Positions 24,575 through 31,744 are shown, numbered from the stretch's first letter. The stretch: 34,559 nt of DNA from Tenacibaculum aiptasiae (GCF_008806755.1 NZ_WAAU01000030.1:1-34559), one strand, 5' to 3'. Numbers and translations: made by a program. The notes: generated from the letters alone by a model not told the origin.

Positions 24575-24590
24575 AATACAAAAATTTAGC

Positions 24591-25844
24591 CTATTCTATA
24601 ACATCACCTTTCATGAAATAATATTTTTTTATTTCTTTAATTCTGGTTTTCACTTGACTTGTAAGCAAAGAGTCTTTTTCTTCAAACCTATCCATATAGT
24701 TTTTATAATATTTTAAGGCTAGCTTTTTATCCTCATAATAGTTTTCGGTAGTATTAGCTAACTGATATAGCGCTCTGTAGTTTCTACTATTTTCATTATA
24801 AGATTTTTTATAAGCCTTCATTTCTGCTTTAGGTTTTCCTAATTCTTTATACACTCTTGCTAATTGGTAATATTCAATATCTCTAGATTCTTTTCCTACA
24901 TAAGTTGCTAACATATAGTTATACATAGCGCTCTTATATTCTTTTTGATCAAAATTTATATCTCCTAAATAAGTATATGATTTAAAATCCGACCGATCTA
25001 TTTTTAATGCTTTATTAAAATATTTTTCGGCTTCATCATAATCCTTTAGTTTGTACAAAGCTCTTCCTAACATTTTTTGAGTGTAATGTTCATTTGGCTT
25101 TAACGTATCTATTTTTTCTAACAAACTAATTGCTTCTAAATACTGTTTCTTTCTATATAAGCTATTTATTTTTAACTTGTTTAATTCTATATGATTTGGA
25201 TTTACTTGCAATCCTCTATTGGTAAAAATAGCAGAAGAATCCTTATCTCTTAATAAAACATAAGCAAGCGCTAATTGGTGAATTGCTTTAATATGTTCAT
25301 CATCATTTTTATAAGCCTCTAAAAAACTATTTATCTTTAAGTTTCTCCTCTTCAACATGGCATATACCACACCAAGCTGGTAATGATAATTCGCATTTTC
25401 TTTATCCTTTTGAATTAAATTTTCAAATAGCACTTTAGCTCTTGAAGGTTGTTTAGTTTTTAAATACAATTTACCTAATTGATATTTTATCAATAAATTA
25501 TTATCATCATTTGCTACAATGTCTTCAAAAATTGATATCGCTTTTTTTAACTTTTTCTCTTTATTATAGCTTTTTCCCAACTTAACTTTTATGGCGTAAT
25601 CATTTTTAACTTCTAGTGCTTTTTCATAATATTTTGAAGCTAATTTATAATTATCTATTGCTTCATAAATTTGAGCTTTCTTAGTATTAGAAATGAAAGT
25701 TGAAGATAGGTTATTCAATTCTTCTAAAGCCTTTTTATAACGGCCTTTATTAACAAGATTATCAATGGATTTAAAAGTCGAAGTTTGTGCTTCGACTTTT
25801 ATAAACCCTATTAAAAATAATACAATTAAAATTTTCTTTTTCAT
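24591..25844 (-). CDS. Tetratricopeptide repeat protein, exported
   Basis: I use the ATG at 25844 (417 residues), which gives the signal peptide MKKKILIVLFLIGFIKVEAQ; a TTG at 25865 would add seven residues and overlap the upstream gene. The mature protein is made of about ten TPR-type helix pairs over residues 25-395 (for example AIYEAIDNYKLASKYYEKAL, YQLGKLYLKTKQPSRAKVLF, LGRALYKLKDYDEAEKYFNKAL). TPR proteins are protein-interaction scaffolds. It follows the M56/TonB protein by 13 nt in the blaI operon, so it probably works in the periplasm or at the membrane with that sensor. The partner is unknown. Confidence 0.88.
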   Translation of the reverse strand: MKKKILIVLFLIGFIKVEAQTSTFKSIDNLVNKGRYKKALEELNNLSSTFISNTKKAQIYEAIDNYKLASKYYEKALEVKNDYAIKVKLGKSYNKEKKLKKAISIFEDIVANDDNNLLIKYQLGKLYLKTKQPSRAKVLFENLIQKDKENANYHYQLGVVYAMLKRRNLKINSFLEAYKNDDEHIKAIHQLALAYVLLRDKDSSAIFTNRGLQVNPNHIELNKLKINSLYRKKQYLEAISLLEKIDTLKPNEHYTQKMLGRALYKLKDYDEAEKYFNKALKIDRSDFKSYTYLGDINFDQKEYKSAMYNYMLATYVGKESRDIEYYQLARVYKELGKPKAEMKAYKKSYNENSRNYRALYQLANTTENYYEDKKLALKYYKNYMDRFEEKDSLLTSQVKTRIKEIKKYYFMKGDVIE

Positions 25845-25857
25845 TTTTTTATTTAAA

Positions 25858-27396
25858 CTATTCAATGTTTAATGTTATTGGTATTGTATATCCTGTAGAT
25901 ACTACTTTTCCATCTTTTTCTCCTGGTTTCATTTTTGGTAATTTTTCTACAACTTCTATTGCATACTGTTTTAATTCTGCATGTGGAGCCCTAGCTTTTA
26001 CTTGAGTAACCTTACCTGTTTTATCTACTTTAAACTGTACATAAACTTTTGCTCTTCCTTTTTTAATTCCTAAGTTATTTGCTTTAGAAGCATCAAAATT
26101 ATTTGCTACAAACCTTGTAATACTTTTGGTAAAACAATTCCTATCTCCTTCATTACACCCTGGATATATTGGATATTTATCTAATAATGTAAATGGTACA
26201 TAACTGGATTTTTTTTGTACAACTTCTTGTTCATTATTATCAAACCTATTAATAGCTTCTTCCAAATCCAAAAACATAATCTTTCTTTGCTTATTTTCTA
26301 CTCCTTCAAAAAGCCTAATAGGAATATCTTTCCCTGATTTTACAAGTTGTTCTTTCTTATTGTTTAGCTCTATTAACTCTACATTTGTTAAATCATTCAA
26401 CTGCAATTCTTTTGTCTTTGGTGGTTCTAAACCTAAAAATACATCCATATACGATTGCTTAGTTTCAGAAACTCTCTTTTTCACCTCCTTGAGATCAGTA
26501 TAAAGTACTGTATTCTCTTTCTTTTGTTCTGGTGCAGTAGCGCTTGCATCTTGAGAACAAGAGGTATAAGCCAACATACTTGCTAATACCGGTATTAACA
26601 ATAAATATTTTAATTGTTTAATCTGTTTCGATTCTTTTTTCGTCATCATAATAATTCGTTTTTTAATTAATGAATGCTTATAAAATTGATTTAAGAATGA
26701 AATGTTTTCAACTTGAAAAACATCAGAGAGTAAATTGTTAATATAATTTTCTTTTAAAGTAGCTTTGCTCACTTTCTCATCAGAAATATATTCATGTACT
26801 AAAGAAATTCTGTTTTGATACACATATACCATTGGATTAAACCACATTAGTATTCTCAGAAATTCAAAAAACAACAAATCGATTGAGTGTTTTTGTTTAC
26901 TATGTACTAATTCATGTTGAATTATTTTTTCTTTTTTATCTAATGGAATCTCTTTTCCTAAGAAAATATAATTAAAAAAAGAAAATGCCTTTGAATTCTT
27001 TGGTAACAGCACCAATTTATATGTTTTTCTACGTTCAATTTCATATTTAAATATTAATCGAACAATGCGTAATAATTTTACAACAAACACTATTAAAAAC
27101 ACTAAACATCCACTCCAAAATAACACATCTAAATAATCAATAGATTGATACCAAGCAGCTTTTTCAATTACTCGCTGTGGAGATAAAACTACTTCTGGCA
27201 ACATAATGGTATACTCTACAGGAACTGCTTTTTTTATGGTAGGTATTTTCACTAGTGGCAATAAAAATGACACTATCGATGTTGACAATAAATACCATCT
27301 ATTCTTTGAAAAAAAAGTTTCTTTACTTAAGAAAAAATCATAAACTGCTACAAACAGTACTTGAAATAAGACTACTTGGATTATATAATTTATCAT
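25858..27396 (-). CDS. M56 (BlaR1-like) membrane metallopeptidase with TonB C-terminal domain
   Basis: This 512-residue protein has N-terminal transmembrane helices (about 1-20, 35-52 and 88-108). A cytoplasmic-side gluzincin peptidase with zinc motif HELVH (161-165) and HEYISDEKVS (201-210) follows, then a further helix (about 273-291). The extracytoplasmic region ends in a TonB-type domain (about 420-512, with KVYVQFKVDKTGKVTQVKARAPH and KLPKMKPGEKDGKVVSTGY). In BlaR1/MecR1 the sensor is a penicillin-binding domain; here it is replaced by the TonB-type domain, so beta-lactam sensing is not supported. The start codon overlaps the blaI stop (ATGA), indicating translational coupling. Expected role: sense an envelope signal and cause cleavage of the BlaI-type repressor. 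Confidence 0.92.
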   Translation of the reverse strand: MINYIIQVVLFQVLFVAVYDFFLSKETFFSKNRWYLLSTSIVSFLLPLVKIPTIKKAVPVEYTIMLPEVVLSPQRVIEKAAWYQSIDYLDVLFWSGCLVFLIVFVVKLLRIVRLIFKYEIERRKTYKLVLLPKNSKAFSFFNYIFLGKEIPLDKKEKIIQHELVHSKQKHSIDLLFFEFLRILMWFNPMVYVYQNRISLVHEYISDEKVSKATLKENYINNLLSDVFQVENISFLNQFYKHSLIKKRIIMMTKKESKQIKQLKYLLLIPVLASMLAYTSCSQDASATAPEQKKENTVLYTDLKEVKKRVSETKQSYMDVFLGLEPPKTKELQLNDLTNVELIELNNKKEQLVKSGKDIPIRLFEGVENKQRKIMFLDLEEAINRFDNNEQEVVQKKSSYVPFTLLDKYPIYPGCNEGDRNCFTKSITRFVANNFDASKANNLGIKKGRAKVYVQFKVDKTGKVTQVKARAPHAELKQYAIEVVEKLPKMKPGEKDGKVVSTGYTIPITLNIE

Positions 27397-27761
27397 GACT
27401 TTTTATTTTTATTTATCTCTTTCAAAATACTTTCCAATTCGTTAATATCCATCTTATTTTCCTTCATAAAAAAAGATACCATACTTTTAAATGAACCTCC
27501 AAAGTAACCATTCATTAACTTATGTAGACTTTCATTACTATACTCCGATTTTTTTACTAATGGGTAATATACATATCCCCTTCCTTTAGGTTGATGCCCA
27601 ACAAACTCTTTTGTTTCTAAAATTCTAATAATAGTAGAGACTGTATTATAAGCTGGTTTCGGATCAGGTAACTCTGCTATAACTTCTTTTACAGATGCTT
27701 CTTTTAAATTCCATAAAACTTGCATTATCTGCTCTTCTGCTTTTGTTAATTGCTTACTCAT
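27393..27761 (-). CDS. BlaI/MecI/CopY family repressor
   Basis: This 122-residue winged-helix repressor begins LTKAEEQIMQVLWNLKEASVKEVIAEL and has the recognition segment PAYNTVSTIIRILETKEFVGHQPKGRGYVYYP, which is diagnostic for BlaI/MecI. The C-terminal part (about 75-122) is the dimerisation region. Family members are inactivated by cleavage triggered by the partner M56 sensor, which is the next gene with a 4-nt overlap. A 36-bp palindrome covers its promoter, suggesting autorepression. No beta-lactamase or PBP gene is nearby, so the target operon is likely its own. Confidence 0.93.
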   Translation of the reverse strand: MSKQLTKAEEQIMQVLWNLKEASVKEVIAELPDPKPAYNTVSTIIRILETKEFVGHQPKGRGYVYYPLVKKSEYSNESLHKLMNGYFGGSFKSMVSFFMKENKMDINELESILKEINKNKKS

Positions 27762-27788
27762 TCTAACTTTTATTGAAATATTTCATCA

Positions 27789-27796
27789 CAAATATA
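27789..27796 (-). promoter_or_regulatory. -7 element of the blaI operon
   Basis: On the minus strand TATATTTG (27796-27789) matches TAnnTTTG and predicts a start near 27783, about 22 nt before the blaI ATG. Its upstream end overlaps the 36-bp palindrome by two bases. Confidence 0.65.
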
Positions 27797-27830
27797 ACTA
27801 AAAAATTAGTTTAAACTAATTTTTTAGTTA
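27795..27830. promoter_or_regulatory. 36-bp perfect palindrome, probable BlaI operator
   Basis: The whole 36 bp is a perfect inverted repeat centred between 27812 and 27813 on TTTAAA. Each half contains its own dyad, ACTA-N6-TAGT (27797-27810 and 27815-27828), 18 bp apart, so two repressor dimers could sit side by side. It covers the region from about -12 to -47 of the predicted blaI promoter. A further half-like sequence, TTTAAACTAAAAA, occurs at about 27887-27899. Confidence 0.7.
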
Positions 27831-27910
27831 AAAAGATGTAACAAATAGTAATCATACTCGTCTTATAAATAGAAAAATAAAGCTATTTTAAACTAAAAAG
27901 AATATAAAAT

Positions 27911-28411
27911 ATGGATATATTGCTAACCTTACTTGGTTTTATATGTGTTTGTTTAGGTATAATCGGTTCATTTTTACCAGTCTTGCCAGGTCCCTTAACA
28001 GGTTGGTTAGGATTATTATTATTACATTTAACAAAAGCGATACCTCAAGATTGGACATTCTTAAGCATAACACTAGTCATTGCTGTTTTTATTTTTATTA
28101 TTGATTATTTTATTCCTGCCATTGGAACAAAACGTTTTGGTGGTAGTAAATATGGAGTTTATGGAACTACTATAGGTTTAATTATAGGTTTATTCTCCCC
28201 TATTCCTTTTGGAATATTAATCGGTGCTTTTTTTGGAGCTCTTATTGGTGAATTAATCTATGATAGTAAAGATACTTCTAGAGCAATTAAAGCTTCTTTT
28301 GGGGCATTTTTAGGTTTCTTAGTTTCTGCTACCATCAAATTTTCTGTAGCTACAGTATATTTTGTTCTATTCTTAACTACTTTTTGGGAATACAAAAACG
28401 CTTTCTTTTAA
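27911..28411 (+). CDS. DUF456 family membrane protein
   Basis: This 166-residue, very hydrophobic protein matches DUF456, with the family start LGFICVCLGIIGSFLPVLPGP and the Gly-rich segments GSKYGVYGTTIGLIIGLF and IGAFFGALIGELIYD. About four membrane segments are expected (2-20, 30-45, 48-70 and a Gly-rich helical part at 85-155). The function of the family is unknown. It is divergent from blaI across the palindromic operator and could be affected by the same repressor. Its 3' end is 15 nt from the end of the minus-strand small RNA candidate. Confidence 0.88.
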   Translation: MDILLTLLGFICVCLGIIGSFLPVLPGPLTGWLGLLLLHLTKAIPQDWTFLSITLVIAVFIFIIDYFIPAIGTKRFGGSKYGVYGTTIGLIIGLFSPIPFGILIGAFFGALIGELIYDSKDTSRAIKASFGAFLGFLVSATIKFSVATVYFVLFLTTFWEYKNAFF

Positions 28412-28425
28412 GTCAAATTTAATGC

Positions 28426-28457
28426 AAAAAAAAAGCAACCCATCTCAGGGAAGCTTT
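28426..28457 (-). terminator. Terminator of the small RNA candidate
   Basis: On the minus strand AAAGC-TT-CCC (28457-28448) and GGG-TT-GCTTT (28441-28432) pair around a 6-nt loop with a UU/UU internal loop. They run into nine consecutive T (28434-28426). In the plus direction there is no T-run, so it only works leftwards. Confidence 0.65.
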
Positions 28458-28532
28458 CCATTGGTTAACAAAACCATGGTACTATTTAAAGTACCTAACA
28501 ACACAACTAAATGCTACTTTACAAAAAAGCAG
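28426..28532 (-). ncRNA. Candidate novel small RNA, about 105 nt
   Basis: A consensus promoter on the minus strand (28566-28537) would start a transcript near 28532-28530 that ends in a U-run at 28434-28426. In transcript order it can form four stems. Stem 1 is GCTGCTTT/AAAGTAGC (28533-28513, 8 bp with one G-U). Stem 2 is GGTACT/AGTACC (28495-28478). Stem 3 is CCATGGTT/AACC-A-ATGG (28479-28458, one bulge; it shares two bases with stem 2). The last is a terminator stem, AAAGC-TT-CCC with GGG-TT-GCTTT (28457-28432). A plus-strand ORF across this region is low-complexity and not protein-like. I cannot match it to 6S, SRP, tmRNA or RNase P. Confidence 0.65.
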
Positions 28533-28536
28533 CCTG

Positions 28537-28566
28537 CAAATATACAACCTTTTTTAATACCTGCAA
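28537..28566 (-). promoter_or_regulatory. Promoter of the small RNA candidate
   Basis: On the minus strand TTG (28566-28564), exactly 19 nt, then TATATTTG (28544-28537) is a full match to the Bacteroidetes consensus, as good as any promoter in the window. No coding sequence follows it on that strand until the DUF456 gene is met in antisense. Confidence 0.75.
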
Positions 28567-28608
28567 ATTTTTTTAGTTTTTTTACAAAAAATGTGAATCT
28601 GTTATTCA

Positions 28609-28639
28609 TTGTTTAATTCTTCAATTGATTGTATCTTTG
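28609..28639 (+). promoter_or_regulatory. lysS promoter
   Basis: TTG (28609-28611), 20 nt, then TATCTTTG (28632-28639) matches the consensus. Transcription would start near 28645, about 27 nt before the ATG at 28672. It is divergent from the small RNA promoter. Confidence 0.75.
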
Positions 28640-28671
28640 CCCCTTCATTAAAAAATTATAAAAATTAACCC

Positions 28672-30369
28672 ATGCAATTATCAGAACAAGAAGTTGTACG
28701 TAGAGAAAAGTTAGGGAAATTACGAGAATTAGGTATTAACCCTTACCCTGCTGATTTATTTCCATTAAATTCAAATTCAAAAACTATAAAGAACAAGTTT
28801 GAAGAAGGGAAAAAGGTGATAATTGCTGGTAGATTAATGAGTCGTCGTATACAAGGAAAAGCTTCTTTTGCTGAATTACAAGATAGCGAAGGAAGAGTTC
28901 AAGTATATTTTAATAGAGATGAGATTTGTCCTGGAGAAGACAAAGATTTGTACAATGAAGTTTATAAAAAACTTTTAGACATAGGTGACTTTGTAGGTAT
29001 AGAAGGAGAATTATTTAAAACTAAAGTTGGAGAAATTACTGTAATGGTAAAAGACTTTAAACTATTAAGTAAATCTTTAAAACCATTACCTTTACCTAAA
29101 GTTGATGCTGATGGAAATACCTTTGATGGTTTTACAGATCCTGAAATGCGTTATAGACAACGCTATGCTGACTTAGTTGTAAACCCACATGTAAAAGATG
29201 TATTTGTAAAAAGGACTAAGTTATTTAACGCTATGCGTCAGTTTTTTAACGATGCAGGTTATTTTGAAGTAGAAACTCCTATTTTACAACCAATTCCGGG
29301 TGGTGCTGCTGCAAGACCATTTATTACTCATCACAATGCCTTAGACATTCCATTATACATGCGAATTGCTAACGAATTATACTTAAAACGTTTGATTGTT
29401 GGTGGTTTTGATGGTGTATATGAGTTTTCTAAAAACTTCCGTAACGAAGGGATGGACAGAACTCACAATCCAGAGTTTACAGCAATGGAAATCTATGTAG
29501 CTTATAAAGACTACAACTGGATGATGGACTTTACAGAAAAATTATTAGAACACTGTGCTATAGCTGTAAACGGAACTACTGAAGCTACTTTTGGAGAACA
29601 TAAAGTTGACTTTAAAGCTCCTTATGCTAGAGTTACTATGGCTGATTCTATAAAGCACTTTACTGGTTTTGATATTAATGGTAAATCGGAAGACGAAATT
29701 CGTGCTGCTGCTAAAGATATGGGTATTGAGGTTGATGATACCATGGGGAAAGGAAAATTAATTGATGAAATCTTTGGTGAAAAATGTGAAGGAAACTACA
29801 TTCAACCAACTTTCATTACAGATTATCCTAAAGAAATGTCTCCTTTATGTAAAGAACATAGAGATAACCCTGAGTTAACAGAGCGTTTTGAATTAATGGT
29901 TTGTGGTAAAGAGATTGCAAATGCTTATTCAGAATTAAATGATCCAATAGATCAACGTGAACGTTTTGAAGCTCAATTAAAATTAGCTGCTCGTGGTGAT
30001 GATGAAGCTGGAGAATTTATTGATCAAGATTTCTTACGTGCATTAGAATATGGAATGCCTCCTACTTCTGGTTTAGGTATCGGTATGGATCGTTTAATAA
30101 TGTATTTAACAAACAATCCTTCTATTCAAGAAGTATTATTCTTCCCGCAAATGAAACCTGAGAAGAAAGCTCCTTCTATTGAATTAAATGATGATGAGAA
30201 AACTTTATTAGCTTTAATTGACAAAGCTGAAAAAATAGATTTAAATGAATTAAAGTCTGAGTCTGGTTTATCTAACAAAAAATGGGATAAGACTATAAAG
30301 AGTTTAACCAAAAACAAATTAGCTAAAGTTGAAAAAACCGAAGAAGGTTTATTTGTATTAGCTGTATAA
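28672..30369 (+). CDS. lysS: Lysine--tRNA ligase (class II) with C-terminal extension
   Basis: This cytoplasmic enzyme charges tRNA-Lys. The 565-residue protein has an OB-fold anticodon-binding domain (about 50-150) and a class II core. Motif 2 is FRNEGMDRTHNPEFT (about 257-271) and motif 3 is GLGIGMDRLIMYL (about 466-478). The catalytic core ends around residue 500 (FFPQMKPEKK). A 60-residue extension follows, predicted helical with a winged-helix look (LLALIDKAEKIDLNELKSESGLSNKKWDKTIKSLTKNKLAKVEKT). Many bacterial LysS proteins end near 500 residues, so the extension is notable, although I believe it recurs in Flavobacteriia. It has its own promoter and terminator. Confidence 0.96.
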   Translation: MQLSEQEVVRREKLGKLRELGINPYPADLFPLNSNSKTIKNKFEEGKKVIIAGRLMSRRIQGKASFAELQDSEGRVQVYFNRDEICPGEDKDLYNEVYKKLLDIGDFVGIEGELFKTKVGEITVMVKDFKLLSKSLKPLPLPKVDADGNTFDGFTDPEMRYRQRYADLVVNPHVKDVFVKRTKLFNAMRQFFNDAGYFEVETPILQPIPGGAAARPFITHHNALDIPLYMRIANELYLKRLIVGGFDGVYEFSKNFRNEGMDRTHNPEFTAMEIYVAYKDYNWMMDFTEKLLEHCAIAVNGTTEATFGEHKVDFKAPYARVTMADSIKHFTGFDINGKSEDEIRAAAKDMGIEVDDTMGKGKLIDEIFGEKCEGNYIQPTFITDYPKEMSPLCKEHRDNPELTERFELMVCGKEIANAYSELNDPIDQRERFEAQLKLAARGDDEAGEFIDQDFLRALEYGMPPTSGLGIGMDRLIMYLTNNPSIQEVLFFPQMKPEKKAPSIELNDDEKTLLALIDKAEKIDLNELKSESGLSNKKWDKTIKSLTKNKLAKVEKTEEGLFVLAV

Positions 30370-30386
30370 ATCATATTTATATGAAT

Positions 30387-30417
30387 AAAAAACCACCTTT
30401 TTTAGGTGGTTTTTTTA
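30387..30417 (+). terminator. Intrinsic terminator of lysS
   Basis: AAAAAACCACCT (30387-30398) pairs perfectly with AGGTGGTTTTTT (30404-30415) across a 5-T loop and is followed by more T. It lies 17 nt after the lysS stop. Confidence 0.9.
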
Positions 30418-30533
30418 TTTTACAATCATAATCTCTTTTTACTTCACTTAATAAACAAGGTTGTTCAACTTTACTTTTCTTCCTCTCATCTAATTTTAAA
30501 AAGTTAATCGCTTTATACAATTACCTTTACAGT

Positions 30534-30599
30534 GTAATAACTTATTAAATGAGTTATCACTAAAAAAGAAGTTTATCCGGGGGGACGCTTCTTTTTTTT
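30534..30599. terminator. Orphan dyad plus terminator-like hairpin
   Basis: A 12-bp stem with one mismatch and one wobble (30534-30545 with 30549-30560) is followed immediately by AAAAAAGAAG (30562-30571) pairing with CTTCTTTTTT (30588-30597), then T to 30599. The second loop contains TCC-GGGG-GGA. It has terminator geometry in both directions but serves no annotated gene, since lysS already has its own terminator 145 nt upstream. Confidence 0.55.
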
Positions 30600-30741
30600 G
30601 GTTAAAAAACACTGTTCATCTATATTTTTTTGCTTTTCAACAAGCAAATTATTCCATTTATCGAAAAATTGACAAAAATTACTTATATAAAAGGTAAATT
30701 AGAAATAGATAATTTGAATTTAATGTTTAACCACCCCTTAT

Positions 30742-30770
30742 ACAAAAGGCTCCCCCGGGAGCTCTTTTGT
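30742..30770 (-). terminator. GC-rich hairpin after the TonB-like gene, probable terminator
   Basis: ACAAAAG-G-CTCCC (30742-30754) pairs with GGGAG-C-T-CTTTTGT (30757-30770) with one bulged base. It lies 14 nt downstream of the stop of the minus-strand gene at 30785. The T-tract is short (CCTTTTGT), so termination efficiency is uncertain. Confidence 0.6.
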
Positions 30771-30784
30771 TGTTTTATACTTAT

Positions 30785-31594
30785 TTAACACCCCACTTCT
30801 CCTATAATCAATTCAAATTGTTGCGACACAAGTTTACCTTTACTATTTCTTGCAGGATTCCATTTAGGCATTTTATACAACATTTTTATAATAGCTTTAT
30901 CTACTGAAATAATACCTGTTGTTTTTGTAACTTTTATATTTTCCACTTCCCCCATTTCATTCACTGTAAACAACGCTATTGCATTTTGCATAGGGTTAAA
31001 GTTCCAGTTTAAAATTTCAACTGTACTATTCTTTTTCAAATATTCAACAAGTTGCTCATTACCTTCTCTAAAACTAGCTGATACTTCCGGAACTACTGTC
31101 ATAGTAATATTTGTTTCTTTTTTGATATTGTTAGTACCTAAAGATTCTTTGTCTTTATAAACTATTCTTATTAAAATATCATCTCCAATATGTATGTTAT
31201 TAAATAATTCTTGTTGTTTGCTATTTAAATTAATGTTATCTCCAACTTCTTTTATAGCTTCATCTTTAGTTATTCTATATGTTTCAACAGTAATATAATT
31301 TTCTATCCTATTAGAAGGATAATCTTCTACAATGTCTTTTAATGTTTTCGCTTTACTTAGTTTATCTTTAGTAATTGTCCTATTACTAGCTCCTCTAACC
31401 AAGTAATTAGGTGCTACTTCAAAGAATTTATTAAAACGATCGCTACTAAAGCAACTTAGTTTATTAGTTGTTCTTTTTACTCCCTTAACTTCTATCGGAT
31501 TATTGTCATTGGAACTATTTTTGTTTGCAAAACCAACAATTATTAAACTTCCTAAAATTGATAAAACTCCAACTATTAATATTTTTACTTTCAT
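30785..31594 (-). CDS. Membrane-anchored protein with TonB-like C-terminal domain
   Basis: The 269-residue product has one N-terminal hydrophobic helix (about 4-23) that may be a signal peptide or anchor. A middle region of unknown fold (about 40-170) follows, with a TonB-type C-terminal domain (about 185-269). The latter shows NAIALFTVNEMGEVENIKVTKTTG followed by DKAIIKMLYKMPKWNPARNSKG, where energy transducers have the KMP-W-PA signature. No Pro-rich periplasmic spacer or ExbB/ExbD genes are present, so a sensing or binding role is as likely as energy transduction. It is divergent from a two-component system, with three direct repeats between them, so it is likely a target of that system. 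Confidence 0.82.
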   Translation of the reverse strand: MKVKILIVGVLSILGSLIIVGFANKNSSNDNNPIEVKGVKRTTNKLSCFSSDRFNKFFEVAPNYLVRGASNRTITKDKLSKAKTLKDIVEDYPSNRIENYITVETYRITKDEAIKEVGDNINLNSKQQELFNNIHIGDDILIRIVYKDKESLGTNNIKKETNITMTVVPEVSASFREGNEQLVEYLKKNSTVEILNWNFNPMQNAIALFTVNEMGEVENIKVTKTTGIISVDKAIIKMLYKMPKWNPARNSKGKLVSQQFELIIGEVGC

Positions 31595-31621
31595 TTTTAA
31601 ATGCTTTAATGGTTCATATCA

Positions 31622-31629
31622 CAAAGTTA
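31622..31629 (-). promoter_or_regulatory. -7 element of the TonB-like gene
   Basis: On the minus strand TAACTTTG (31629-31622) fits TAnnTTTG and is identical to the -7 of the divergent kinase gene. No TTG is present at -33; the 21-bp repeats begin 26 bp upstream, suggesting activator dependence. The predicted start is near 31616, about 22 nt before the ATG. Confidence 0.55.
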
Positions 31630-31655
31630 TTTTGAGCAATTATTAGTTATTGAAA

Positions 31656-31718
31656 ATGAGATGTAAATAATTGTTAATGAAGTGTAAATAATTGTTATTG
31701 AGATGTAAATATTTAAAA
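31656..31718 (+). repeat. Three 21-bp direct repeats, probable response-regulator operator
   Basis: Copies start at 31656, 31677 and 31698 with an exact 21-bp period. The first two share TGTAAATAATTGTTA and differ only by GA/AG in the preceding TGAGATG block. The third keeps TTGAGATGTAAATA and then diverges. A 21-bp period is two helical turns, so all copies face the same side of the DNA, as expected for OmpR-family regulators that bind direct repeats. The centre of the third copy is about 42 bp before the predicted start of the kinase gene. Confidence 0.75.
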
Positions 31719-31736
31719 GCCAAACAATAATTAACT

Positions 31737-31744
31737 TAACTTTG
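31737..31744 (+). promoter_or_regulatory. -7 element giving a probably leaderless kinase mRNA
   Basis: TAACTTTG ends at 31744 and the ATG is at 31750, so the usual start 5-7 nt downstream coincides with the start codon. No TTG lies at -33; the third 21-bp repeat ends just upstream of that position. Confidence 0.55.

Larger units (their letters stand above)
30370..30784. other. 415-nt gene-free region with three strong hairpins
   Basis: No coding sequence is seen. The region holds the lysS terminator (30387-30417), an AT-rich dyad at 30534-30560 followed at once by a second terminator-like hairpin (30562-30599), AT-rich spacer, and a GC-rich hairpin (30742-30770) just after the stop of the minus-strand TonB-like gene. 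A hairpin-plus-terminator with no gene in front could be the 3' end of a small RNA, but I found no consensus promoter for it. Confidence 0.5.

Noticed and set aside
24555..24581. TTG start for the TonB-like lipoprotein
   Set aside because: It would put nine residues before a complete lipoprotein signal peptide that starts at the ATG at 24554.
25845..25865. TTG start for the TPR protein
   Set aside because: It would place extra polar residues before the signal peptide and overlap the upstream gene; the ATG at 25844 gives a standard signal peptide.
25858..27761. A beta-lactam resistance locus (BlaI-BlaR1)
   Set aside because: The sensor lacks the penicillin-binding domain and no beta-lactamase or PBP gene is near; it carries a TonB-type domain instead.
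28513..28533. The small RNA as SRP RNA or 6S RNA
   Set aside because: It lacks the SRP helix-8 GGAA tetraloop and internal-loop signature, and it is too short and not a single bulged rod like 6S RNA.
28422..28616. 64-codon plus-strand ORF between the DUF456 and lysS genes
   Set aside because: It is low-complexity and not protein-like. It lies antisense to a well-formed promoter, stem-loops and terminator that explain the region better as a small RNA.
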